This document shows positions 1-11,900 of a stretch of DNA of 37,546 nt, piece by piece. A program made the translations under genes and the position numbers. The stretch covers positions 1 to 37,546 of the forward strand of contig JAWQRO010000508.1 in NCBI GenBank assembly GCA_033557835.1, written 5' to 3'. The notes below the pieces were generated by a model. The model was not told the origin of the DNA and made no database searches. It saw nothing but the letters and a program-made list of their open reading frames with translations. The stretch is from Helochares maculicollis. Lineage: Eukaryota > Arthropoda > Insecta > Coleoptera > Hydrophilidae. How positions within the stretch are numbered: the stretch's first letter is position 1; the number at the start of each line of letters is the position of its first letter.

Positions 1-450
1 AAGGCACAGCTTACATATTTTGCTTACACATTTCTTGATTAATCATATTTTTATAACGAGCTTCGATTAGAATAGAAGATTCAAAAGATTAAATAAAATT
101 CCACTGATTCAACAAAAAACTACTTGTGTTAGTTCAATTTCAAGAAATTTCATTTTTGGACCTCTGGTTGATTGTTATTCTAGGACAGGTTGACGCTTTT
201 AATTGAAGAGCAAAGCTTACACATTTTGAAGGTGTTGAAAAATACCTTTGATTTTTTGAATAATCATAATTTTTATGTCCAGATTTGATTGGAATAGACG
301 ATTTAAAGGATAAAACAAATCAGATTGAGGGAAACCAAATATATGAGAGTAAAATGTTCACTTATTTAACACAAAATTACTTGTTATAGTTAATTTCATA
401 ATTCATAAGAAATATCATTTTTGATGCTCTGCTTGAGTGTTTCAAACTAT
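1..450. repeat. Diverged direct repeat, two copies
   Basis: Two blocks of similar sequence follow one another. Each starts with an 'agcttacacattttg'-like stretch (about 8-40 and 213-230), continues with an 'aatcata.ttttat' stretch, then a 'gatt.gaatagaagatt'-like stretch, and ends with an 'acaaaa.tacttgt' to 'atttcatttttg' stretch (about 113-160 and 363-425). The copies are eroded and differ by indels. The repeat looks like an old dispersed or tandem element rather than a gene, and no coding frame spans it. Confidence 0.55.
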
Positions 451-502
451 TTAAAAGCAGGAGTACTAATTTCACTAGCTACAGCTTATTATAGTAGCCC
501 TT

Positions 503-760
503 CAATTAAGAGTGTCAAGCTTCTAATAACCAAAAACATTCCGCTATTAGGAGCGTCAACTAAGACCCCTTATTACATGTCATAATGACTTCATTTGTTG
601 ATACATTAAGAAATGCTGTTGTCGACAACATTCTTTTAGTGTAACTTATTGAAATATTTGCTGACACTTTTTGTAGCTTCTGGGTGTTAAAAGCTTAAAT
701 TGACGCTCTTAATAGCGGAATGTTTTTGGATGTAAGAAGCTTAGGTTGACGCTCTTAATA
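503..760. repeat. Foldback (inverted-repeat) element, MITE-like
   Basis: Arms at about 503-565 and 694-760 are near-complementary over about 65 bp, separated by about 128 bp. Both arms contain the core 'ccaaaaacattccgctatta' (531-550 and its complement at 711-729). Inside each arm the short motif TTAAGAGCGTCAA, or a close variant, occurs twice, and a further relative lies at about 188-200. The spacer contains a perfect 14-bp palindrome, tgttgtcgacaaca (617-630). No transposase frame is present and no target-site duplication was identified, so the class is unknown. It could be a MITE or an inverted satellite fragment. Confidence 0.6.
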
Positions 761-2983
761 GCAAATGCAGATGATAGCAGATAATTTCGTTTTCTTGACA
801 GATTGATTTCATTCTTACGTTGAGATGCGATTTTAGCTCAGCACCTTCTCTACCATAGTCTTCTTCATATGGAATTTTCAAAGTTTTAAAAACGGCACTT
901 TCAGTGCTGCGATCATGTTGAAAATTTGTATTTATAATTTGTTCATGACATTGAAACCGTGTTAGAAATTTCAATTTGGCAGCTCTATTTTAACACTTCG
1001 TTTAATGGAAGCAAATTCTATACTCTGTAGGTAAACAGGTACTGTCGGTGGTTGTATACGGCTCAAGAGTTGATAGAAATCTACGATTTTGTGATAATAG
1101 CCACATGCCAAATTTCATCGCAAATGGATTATCGTGACGCACCTAAACATGCCAAAAATGGTCAAAATGATTCAGGGGTACTCAAACGTGGAGGTACAGT
1201 AATACGGGAATCAAAGAGTACAATTCTATTTCACATTATTTTTTACATTTGCCAAACAAATATTGAGACCTGCGTTTAGAATTTATGTTATGCTATAAAT
1301 TCAGACAACTTTAAGTGAATTAGATTTTAATCCGAAGAATCACCAACAAACAAGATGAATACATTAGTCTTATACAAAGAGATCGAATCGTTCAAATTGG
1401 GACTTCCTCGGTTCCAATCTTTAACTCTGAATCAAGGGTACCCACTCATAAGGAAAGCTAAATGTGGATGGGTAATAACATTTTTTTCTGTTACCTAGCG
1501 GCGATCGCACCTTCCATGTAGGGAAAGATTCATTGTTTGTTTCTTTCTTTTTTCCCTCCAGACTGAAATTCCCCTGAGAAGTTAGACAAGTTAATCCTAT
1601 AGAGTTAGACGAGCTCGTATTGAATCTACCTACAGCTTCAGTTTGTTCGATTTATGCAACTCTTCGTGCAATGAAGCAACTTATTCTGGTCTGTCCAGAT
1701 TTCTTTTTTAATTGCGTAACGTGTATTTACTCACCATATAAATTTATTAGCCACCAACCAAGAGCTATGACAGAAAAGTGTTAAAAGACTTTCCTTGTCC
1801 ATAATCAAAACTTCAAGCTTGTCATTTTGAGCGAGCCAATGAATGAAGGCACACTGAAACGTTCTACAATAGTAAAAGGCAATCTATTTGAAAAATTGCA
1901 CAAAATGTATTCATTATATACGTTTTTATTAGGATAGCATTGAGAGTTTATGTCTTTTTGTGGCTACAAGTTGTATGGACATAATTTAAATCTCATATAG
2001 CGTTGCTTTCAGTTTATATCTTCGTTTCGTAATTTACACTGAGGCTTTTGGTACACCTTACCTCAATAACATTATAGATAATCAGCAGGTTTGATCACAT
2101 GTCGTCTCTTAGTAATTGCTGCAATCCTAATTCCGTAAACACACTACGGCAAGTTCTCTCTAATTTATATCCTCTAGCAAGGTCGCTTCTGGATTTAAAT
2201 ATTTTGTGTTATATGTGCATGGAATAAGCGTGATACTTTGTAATTTCTTAATGCTAATTTGTCATTTTCAAGATGTGTACAAAGTTAACAAAGACAATAA
2301 TGTTTTCGAACCAAACGCTACACAAGCAAATCCGGCTGACCAGACTCAATAGCAGACGTGAGATTTCAACTAAATAATTAAAATGAAGCAAGGTCAGTTT
2401 CCTTAAATCATCTTTAATTTTGGTACCAAGGACAATCTTGCAAGACTTAATTATAAATCTAATGGGACATTACTATAAGTACTGTGTGTGTCCTATTAAA
2501 ATTTTAAATGGCTTATAGATAGTCGTTCCAGAATCTTTGCAAAACTAGTACAGATAAAGCTGTTTAAAGTGGGATGCATTTAAGTGTTAGCATGCAATAT
2601 CAAAACAGTAATTACAATTTCGGCTTGTTAGGTTAACGACTTGCACAGAGCAATTAGAATCAACTTAGGCTCGTTCTGTACCATTTCTCCAATTTTTAAT
2701 GCACCAATAAACCGCTCGTAATGATTAAAAATCATTTAATAACGCGTTACGTTGGTGTTTTGCCACCGTGCCACTACTGACCCACAACCGGTAACCAGAA
2801 AAAGGAACATTTCGATAGCTACTCGCACGAAGGTGCGCATGCCTTTGTTGTGATCACAATATTGAAATTCATCTTCCTGCGCGGCAGTTTAGTTTCACTT
2901 GAACCTGGTTTATGACAAATTCCGATTAGAAAGTTATTAACATAAGCCTGAGCAGTTGTTTTATCAACAGTTGTGTGAGAATC
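761..2983. other. Gene-free upstream region of gene A
   Basis: This stretch holds only short frames that resemble no family convincingly. The frame at 1052-1279 (+) and the frame at 741-974 (-) lack family motifs or splice context. The last 250 bases are less AT-rich and are the probable promoter and 5' leader of the CRAL-TRIO gene starting at 2984. Confidence 0.4.
2834..2843 (+). promoter_or_regulatory. Possible NRF-1/ewg-like site upstream of gene A
   Basis: The 10-mer tgcgcatgcc matches 9 of 10 positions of the palindromic NRF-1-type site (YGCGCATGCR). It lies about 140 bases upstream of the proposed first coding exon of gene A, in the least AT-rich part of the upstream region. This is a single short match, so its role is a guess. 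Confidence 0.2.
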
Positions 2984-5900
2984 ATGGTGAACGGTAAGCT
3001 ACACTTTTATTTACTTAGAAAATAGTATTTATGTGTCACTAATGGGATAATACTCATGCTGCTAACTAATCCTTCTGGCAATTGGGAAATTTGCTCGGGC
3101 CAAAGTTTTAAGCTCCAAAAATTAATTTAAAACAAGTCGCTGGAATCCTTGATTTTCAGTTATTTAGGACAGCACTTTCAATTTTATGCTCAGATGTTGC
3201 GAAATTATTTAAATTGAAAACTCCATTGAAGTTGCGTTGCAGCCTTCTTGCATTTGGAATCACAATACGATTCTAAATTGCCATCAAGACCTACTAAACG
3301 TACCAGTATCGTCCTTCAATTTACTTGCATATTAATGCCGCCTTTTGTGTTTTTTTTAATTTCCCTTAGCACTGGAAAATTTCCTCGCCCAACTATCAAC
3401 TGTATCTATAAAAATCGATTTTTTCTGCAATATAATAGGCTATACATCATTATCAAACACTTAAACCTGTCAAACTACAATGCAAGTATACATATTGATA
3501 TTACTTATTAATCATAATGAATTTATTAAAATTATCAATAACACTTTGTAGAAATAGATACTGCAAATTTTTACTTGGCCAAATGTAAGCTATCAGTGCA
3601 AGCACTTGAGAGTCTATTGATTTCAAGCAAATATGGCATGTGCGAACCTTAATTTTTAGATATCTGGCAACAATTCTTTGACATAAATTTTCAATTAAGT
3701 TTGCAAACAGAACGGAATCAGCCAAACGATATTTTGTTTAAACTTGCTGAACTCTTTGCTTTACCAGCATTTTCTTGCACTAAACACGTCTTATTGATTC
3801 TTTCATTGTGTTTGCCGATCCACCTCTAACCAATTTACGTAAATAATTGACGGTTAAACCGCAAATACTAAGTGACCACGTCAATATTGATGATTATAAT
3901 GCTAAGAATGTTCTGTTATTTGTTATTTTAATACATCTTTGTCATGTCACATAATGACTTTCAGTTTGTTGTATTTAATGTATAGTTTTATAAATTATCA
4001 GTTTGGTTATTGTAATGCTAAACCGTTTCACAAGGCTGGATGAATATCTAAATATAGTTGAAATTCTATTACCCAGCTACAGAATTTTTACATATACCTG
4101 CACAATTGGTGGAGGCGCACGGCTAATAACTGCCAAAGTGGTCTCTCAATTGCTTTAGAAAATGATTTCAAGAGTTTTTAGATTGAATTTTGCAGTTGTT
4201 TCAAGTTTTTCAGATTGATTTTTTGTCTCTCCAGATGTACCAAGGGTTTTTAGAGGGATTTTTTGTTCTTTCTGTTCATTTTCAGTTCGCCCCTTGCATT
4301 TCTATATTCATTTATTAAGTTCGAAGGTAATATTTTGCGTATATTTTCCAGAAGTTGTGGTTGGGTCAGTGGGCTAAGATTTGTAGAAGTCTAAATTGGA
4401 TCTTAGATCTACAATTGAGTGAAAAGACGCATCCAACAATATACTACCAGACTCGGTATGACCACTAAATTGTTTTGCAACACAGATTCAGAATCAGTAC
4501 GTAAATAAATCATTGCCTCATTATACCAGAAACTCTAATTCCCAATGGATTGTTAATCACGCAAATAGCGAGTAAACTGAGTCTTAGCGCATTAACAGCT
4601 AAACATCCTAAAATATCTGATTCTTACATACAGTAGCCTGCAAAAATGAGGAAAAATGTTAAATATTCATAATTTCGAAATTCACGAGGAAAAGTGAATG
4701 TAATTTAAATTTATTTAAAGCGTTGCAAATGAGTCACAAAATCTATCTAGAATAACCCACGACTTTGATAATATTTATTTTACATCCTTGTACACTTCGC
4801 TGCTGATGCACTGGTTTAATTTTGTCAAATTTTAAAACTAGGGTATTTTACGTCGCTTTAACTCTTGAAAATATTAAATTAGTTAGATTTCCGTGTCACT
4901 TAATTATTTTTTCTTCGTGAAACACGACTTTGATAATATTTATTTTACATCCTTGTACACTTCGCTGATGATGCACTCGCTTAATTTTCTCAAATTGTTG
5001 AAAACTAAGGTATTTTACTTCGCTTTAACTCTTGAAAATATTAATTTACTTAGATTTCCATGTCAGTTAATTATGTTTCCTTTCGTGAAATCTGATACTC
5101 GATAGTGTATAATTTATTCAATCGCGGTTATTATTAATTCCTCGTAACGATTCCTTAGTTGTAATTATACTCTAACAGTCTAAGGCAAAAATCTAAGGCG
5201 ATTAATACGTTAAAGGCATATTTAAAGAAGAGAGCAAGTGTCAATTGTAAGCATTTGTTGAAACCAGTGGACTCAGGAGCTGCAAGTTTGTGGTTATTTA
5301 CATACCAAAAGTATGAATGTAAATAAAAAGACGTTGTGTTACAAGAAATCAGTTCGAAATATACATTGCATATCTACAAATTGCTGTATAAACGACTGAA
5401 ATCACAATTGTACTAATGCCACAAGAATCACATAATGGCCATGTCTATTGCTGGCATTCTGAACCAGCTACATTGGCCACGATATGCATTTAAAATGCGA
5501 TTATTTTAAATTTAAATCCATTTGCAATCGCAGGTGCACGCCGAAAAGTTGCCTAAAGGCCCAAATTGTTTGCCCGGGGAATTGTAAAGAAAGTGCACCT
5601 CATAAGTATAATCTATATTACCATCGAAATTTCTTCTAATTGCTTAAGCTTTAGCCTAAAACGTTTAAAACCATAGTTTTACCAGTGGCTTAGTTTTGAA
5701 AGTTTGGGGCAAATGACTCTTGCTTAGCCTCAAGGACATATTGATGAGATCCTGAGAAAAGGGCCCAAACGCCAAATGCAAAGCTGTGCCTAAAATTAAC
5801 AACAGTCAGGAGGAGTAGTTATTAAATATTTTTCTGTCAAACTTAAGCATTCACAATTTGATAAAGAACCAAACTATACTGTTCGTACCAAGTGTATAAC

Positions 5901-8900
5901 TCATGGATCAGTATCATCACTTTTAATATTAAAAATCCGTCTTCACAGCTTCCCAACGAGCAGTCAAAGTTCAATACAGTCATAATTGAAATGCGTTCTT
6001 AGTCAACCGGAACTTAGTTAATAAATTTATATTACCGCAAAGTTTACAATAGTTAATAAAGAGCTGTGTGTGTACAAATAACAAGCTGCTAATTTCTTAC
6101 ACGTCAATTAGAGTATGTCTTTCCAATTTGCAAATGTTTATATCTAAATTAATCTCTCGAAAATTCAACTTACCAAGTAATGGCTTTGACTATTAATTAT
6201 CCAAGCTTATAAACTATTTACCTAGAAATATACCATCATAATGTATTATTAGATTCTTCTTCGGAGCCTTATTAATTTAACCTTGATAGTTCTGAAAATT
6301 TATGTTATTTTTCAATACTCAACCCAAGTATTACAAGTAGTTAATATGCTTTATAGTTGCTGAATTTCACTAAATATTGCTGGATTTTATAAAAAATTTG
6401 CACGGAAGTAGATTTTTTCCAAAACTATAAAGACTGCTAAACCTGCAGTCACAGTTCATTGCTTGCTCATCAATGAAAACCGACATTCACCATTAGTGAA
6501 GCAAATTTGATAAATTGAATAATTCATGTCTCTAGTTTTTTATGTGTCATTTCTTCAAGATTGTTTTAAACTCTAGCCTACACAGAGTATCCTCGGAATT
6601 ATTTTACATGTTTTAAGAACACAGAGATAGACATTTATCAATATCTGAGTACAAATTGACCTTCTAAAACTAGACAAAAAATATTTTTTCCGGTCAGCAA
6701 GGAAATGCTACTTTTTTAATAATTTGACTTCGCTCCATCTGCAAAATAAGCTGATTTTAAGTGAAGAGAACGTCTTATTAACAATACATTATGCAAGATT
6801 AAGAAACTGTCGAACTTTTACTTTTCTGCTTATATTCAGCAATATAAAAATATTATTAAGAATGGCTGCCACTAACTAAGGTTCCTTACAACAGTTTAGT
6901 AACTAAACTCCATGAAATACTCGTTTAGTGTTTTATTCACTGACAACGCTGATGGAATTTAAAAGCAACACTTGAATTTTATCGTATTACAAAATATGCT
7001 ATACAATTTTTTAACAATTTTAATCACGTTTCAAAGGAGTAAAGTCAAAACCTCAGTTTTTTCAATCAAAGTCCACTTCCAACAACTTTTTTCTGTTGGG
7101 TGTAAATATTCCTGGAATTATGTGGTAATGGGCATATTTACGGTAAGGAAATAACTGGTATTTAATTAAGAGTTAAAATTGATTACTACGAACGCCACTG
7201 AATATTGGCCATTAAAGATAAATGTTAGTTTATGGCATATAATGACCCACTTTGTATAGCTTAAAATCTTTAATCTAAGGACTGCATAGGCGCAAGCCAT
7301 GATTTATGATTAAAGAATCAAACATCGAAATAACTTAGTTTTATTGTATATTTTCTCTTTTGACCGTCGCCTTTAGAACACAGCCATTTTTCCCCGGAAT
7401 TTAGCACTAGACTTCCCACATGGCTAATAAAAATGCTGCAAGACGAACGTGGCCAATTTCTAATTGGAGATTCTAGTTCTTTCCTTTCACCAAACAATAT
7501 ATAATTTTCTAAACTTTGATATTGGCCGAAGAATATTAATTATTTTGTATAAAAAGCAGTTGTGGAACCTCTAATGATCGTCTGGAAATATAAACTGACC
7601 TTATGACTCATTTAAGACGATATTTTGAAGAAAAAACAAAACAAAACGAGATTATCCTGTTTTATATCATACCTGTAAACTGAGCGAGCTGATTCTTCAT
7701 AGAATGTAGACAAATTGAATTGTTACTGTCGATATTTATGTCTAAGTAAAGTTACGATATGCAAAACTAATGCAAAGTACCCTGATAATTAAAATAGATA
7801 TACTTTTACAAATTATGTACAAACTGATTTTCTTGCAATAATACAAAAATAAATAAAAGCCGCCGAGACAACAGTCATTAAATAGCCGTAAACCAGTTCG
7901 AATTTAAGTGAATGTAATTTTCACATCAACTTAAAAATGCATATAAAACTGGGTACACTTGTTCCACTTTGGCAGTAAAGCAACTCATCGGTATCTCCTT
8001 GGGTTAATTTACATGCAATACAAATATTGTCGTCCACAAGCTGTACTCACCGATTGATAACCGGGAAAAAAGTATGTGTTTATCGCACAAATATAATAAA
8101 ACTTCTAATTACTTCAACACATGCACGAACCCTAATAAAATTTTATTTATCTACGGCGCTAATGATCAACATTAAGCGAGACGTAGGAAGATTTATTCAA
8201 CAGTTAAAGAATTTCAATCTATTTTTAATTTTACGCCAGGATCTAATTTTGATGTCATAGATAACAATCCAGTTGTAATTACTCAAAAACATGGCTATTT
8301 TCCCCAGATGAAAAAATCATCGGGTAATTATTTTAATGGCTTTCCGTTTTCATTATGTAAAAAATATTTTTTATGCGTTCTTTGGACTTTAGACGTATTA
8401 AAAGAATTACAGAATTACGTTCAATAATGTAAAAAATTAAATTTGTTTATTGATTGTCTCTTACATAAGTGACAACTTTTTGCGCTGCGTCATCTTTAAT
8501 CAATTACCCTTAATTATGATTTATTAAGAAGTAAATATGGATGTGTAAACACTTACTTTGTATGTTATAATTTGATAGTAACGTTGTTTTGAGTTTGCTC
8601 CACATGCTAAGTGTGGAAATATCTCGATACTCATATTCTATATTTATTTATTTGGCATTATATTTATTTTACTTATGAATTATTTGTCCTTTGTCTCAGT
8701 TAAAGAAATGATGCTGTCTGACATAGACACCCTGCCGATGGTGAAGATAGGAGATTATGAACTTGAACTAGAAGTTGAGGAGCTAAGTCCGGAGATGCAA
8801 GAAGTGGCAAGGGCGGAATTGAGGGAAACACCTGATGTTCAGAGAGACGCCATCAAAGAGCTGAAGAAATTGCTTGAAGCTGAGACCGACCTAAAGTGTC

Positions 8901-11900
8901 CCTTGCATAGTGACCAATGGCTTATCCGATTTTTAAGACCCTGCAAGTATTACCCTGAAAGCGCACTTGACCTAGTAAGCTCAACTTTCTTTTTACACTA
9001 GTTTTACTCTCAATACGATTGATATTTACACTTTATACGTATAGACGTTATCAGGGGTATAACTTAAATATCCAGATTGCTTTGAAAACAAAACACTAAA
9101 TAAAAGTAAATTTTATTTGAGAGAAAATATTTTTTATCGTTAATTATGACTTTCGACCACTTTTCTGGCAATCAATTGATACTAAGAAATTTGCTGCAAT
9201 TTATTCTTCGATCACTTTATAGATTTATTCGTGGTTTCTGAAGTGCTGGTCTTGAAAAGTGCTTTGCATTAATCGAAACAAGTAGTAATCTGATGGGACA
9301 CAATCTGATAAATTGAGAGCATGCTTTTTTAAATGCTTCCAACATATTTTTGATTTATTTTGCGAGTAGAATTATTCTAATAAATCCATTTCTCTTCAGC
9401 ACCATTTCGATGCCAAAAGTGCCACCTTCGTTGTCTTGTAAGCAAATAATTGCAAACCAGTTAACGATTATCATAGTTGGCTTAATTTAGTTAAAGTGAC
9501 ATTTTCTTTCTTTTTAAGTCATTTTCATGGCAGCCTTTTATTACAACTTCTTGGCTGACATTTAACTGTTTTGCAAGTTTTTTTCTGTTCGAACCGAGTT
9601 TTCTTTCAATGCTGCTTCCTCTTCTAGCTCTTTGTTTTGGTTTAACAGAGCCTTCTTTGTCACTGACATCAAAATCAGTACTTTTGAATCGTTTAACTCA
9701 GTTTTTGCAAGTTGATGTAAGATGTAACTTTCGTGAAGAAATCAAAAACGTTCAGCAATTGTTCACCCAATATCTAATGTTATTTTCATATTTTAAATGC
9801 AAAAGGGTTCGTCTAAAAGATGATAGTATAAAGCATAAACTTCTTAAAGCTGAGGAAGTGGTCTACAAAATCTTCCTGCTTAGTTTTCTACACTTTAATA
9901 CTTGAAACAATGCTTAAAAAGAGATTTTTTTTTATTAAAATGGGAATTGAAATCAATTAGGTATTTAATTAATAGGATTCTCTCGCCTCATTCGTTTTGT
10001 AGCAAATCATCTAATTATAGAATTTTGCGACTGCATCTAAAGTTTGAAATATAAACACATCAAGACTAAATTTTCTTTATTTACCACAATATGCTTTGCA
10101 TAACAATTCTTCTAAGTAATTATTGCAGTTATTGTGCCTTTAAATAATTTTTGTATCCGTTGCTTCTATTTTTAAACGCTATAGATAAATTAGCAGTTCA
10201 TACTTTGATTTTTGTCCTTATAAAGAAGTATAAATGAAATTTTAATCGTAAAATTAATTGAAGACATGCCAATACATAGACTTTTAATTGAAATTTCTCA
10301 AATACATGAAATCTCATTTGATACGTTTCTACGAAAACAAAACACATCTCACACATATCCCTGATTTATTATATTTAAAGCTCAGTAGTTACAATTGAAT
10401 GTATTCAAGAAACAATGGTGTTCTATACAATAGCCGCCGAAGATAGAATTTATTTGATTGTACATCGAGTTAAGGTTTCATTACCTGTATATTTAAGAGC
10501 AAAGATGTGTAGATGAAGTTTGAAAAACATATCGTAACGCCTACGCAAATAAACCTTTTGCTGTAAATTGCTATTTTAAAATTTAAATTATGACAAAAGC
10601 CTTGCATTTACATTCATGGAAGTCATTATCAAGTTTTATGAGAATTGATTATTGCAATTGTAAAAGCTGCAAACTCTCCGATTTGGATTTGATATTGAAA
10701 TAAAGGACAAAAATATACTTTTTCTCGGCCAGATTTGGTCTTCACGTAATTATCATTTCGCTAGCCAGTGTTACCATTGCAAATGTCGAGGTACATTTAT
10801 GTTACCTCTTAATTGTGCGAAGTCTAACTGATGTGTACTTCTTAAGCTGAATATTTAACTATAATTAAAATCACTGGCTAATCAAATTTACTTCAAACTA
10901 TTTCGCAATTTTTTTTTGCTCCGCTACAAACACGAAGCGTTTATGCAATAACTAGGAACACTCGTATTTCCTACGGACAGACTAAGTTATACCCAGTTTC
11001 TGTTCTAGATTAAACGATATTATGCTTTCAAAGTGAAGCATTTCGATGTGTACAACAATATGCTGCCTAGTAATAACGGAAATGTTTTTCAACAAGAAGT
11101 GCTGACCGTTCTACCTAATAGAGACCAGTATGGAAGAAGAATATTAATCCTCTCTTTAGGCAGTAAGTATAATAAAAATAACCAAATAATTAAAAGCACT
11201 ATTTCACTAATTACGATATTTAATTAACTACCTACAATGCAATTAATCGGCATTTATGAACAAAGCTGCGAAATAAAAACGCAAATTAATTGGCATTTAT
11301 GGACAAAGCTGCGAAATTAAAATGCTAATTAATTGGCATTTAGGGACAAAGCTGCGAAATAAAAAAGCAAATTAAAAGGCAAAACTGCGAAATAAAAACG
11401 TAGCGACACATTTATCGTTGCTTTTTATTAAATACAAACAAAATTAACTTATTCAATCACAATATATTATAATATTAAGTCGTCTAGTTGCTTATTATCT
11501 ATTATTATACACAGTTTGTGGGTTCCATGAGTTTGTCTCTGCTTACTTATCATACGTATTTATATGTACTTAGAAAAATATCATCACGAATTTGTGCATC
11601 AGTCTTTCGCATATTTATTTACATAAAGCGCCACTTTTTTCTCAAACTCTACTTTATTATTCCTATACATATCCGCCGCTTCGGTATTCAGCGGATCGTC
11701 GAAATTAACTAAGTCTGTGAACAAATCATGCAGGCCCCATACAATGTCTTTAAGTCGTCTCGTTGGGGACCAACCCGAACCGTCCACACTATACTGTCTC
11801 AGCAACGAAAGGCATACTTCACCCTCTTCACTAATATTAGGATGCCATAAGAGTGTCATACACTTAACAACAGGAGGAACCATGTTATATTCCTCAGTTA

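Noticed and set aside
1052..1279. Frame starting MYTAQELIEIY, considered as a transposon helix-turn-helix (DUF4817-like) remnant
   Set aside because: Only the first few residues fit, the start codon is GTG, and no later motif follows.
1380..1450. tRNA-like ggttccaatc stretch
   Set aside because: No acceptor stem, D-loop or anticodon arm could be paired around it.
11239..11400. CRISPR-like array
   Set aside because: Units are contiguous with no unique spacers; it is a plain tandem repeat in a eukaryotic intron.
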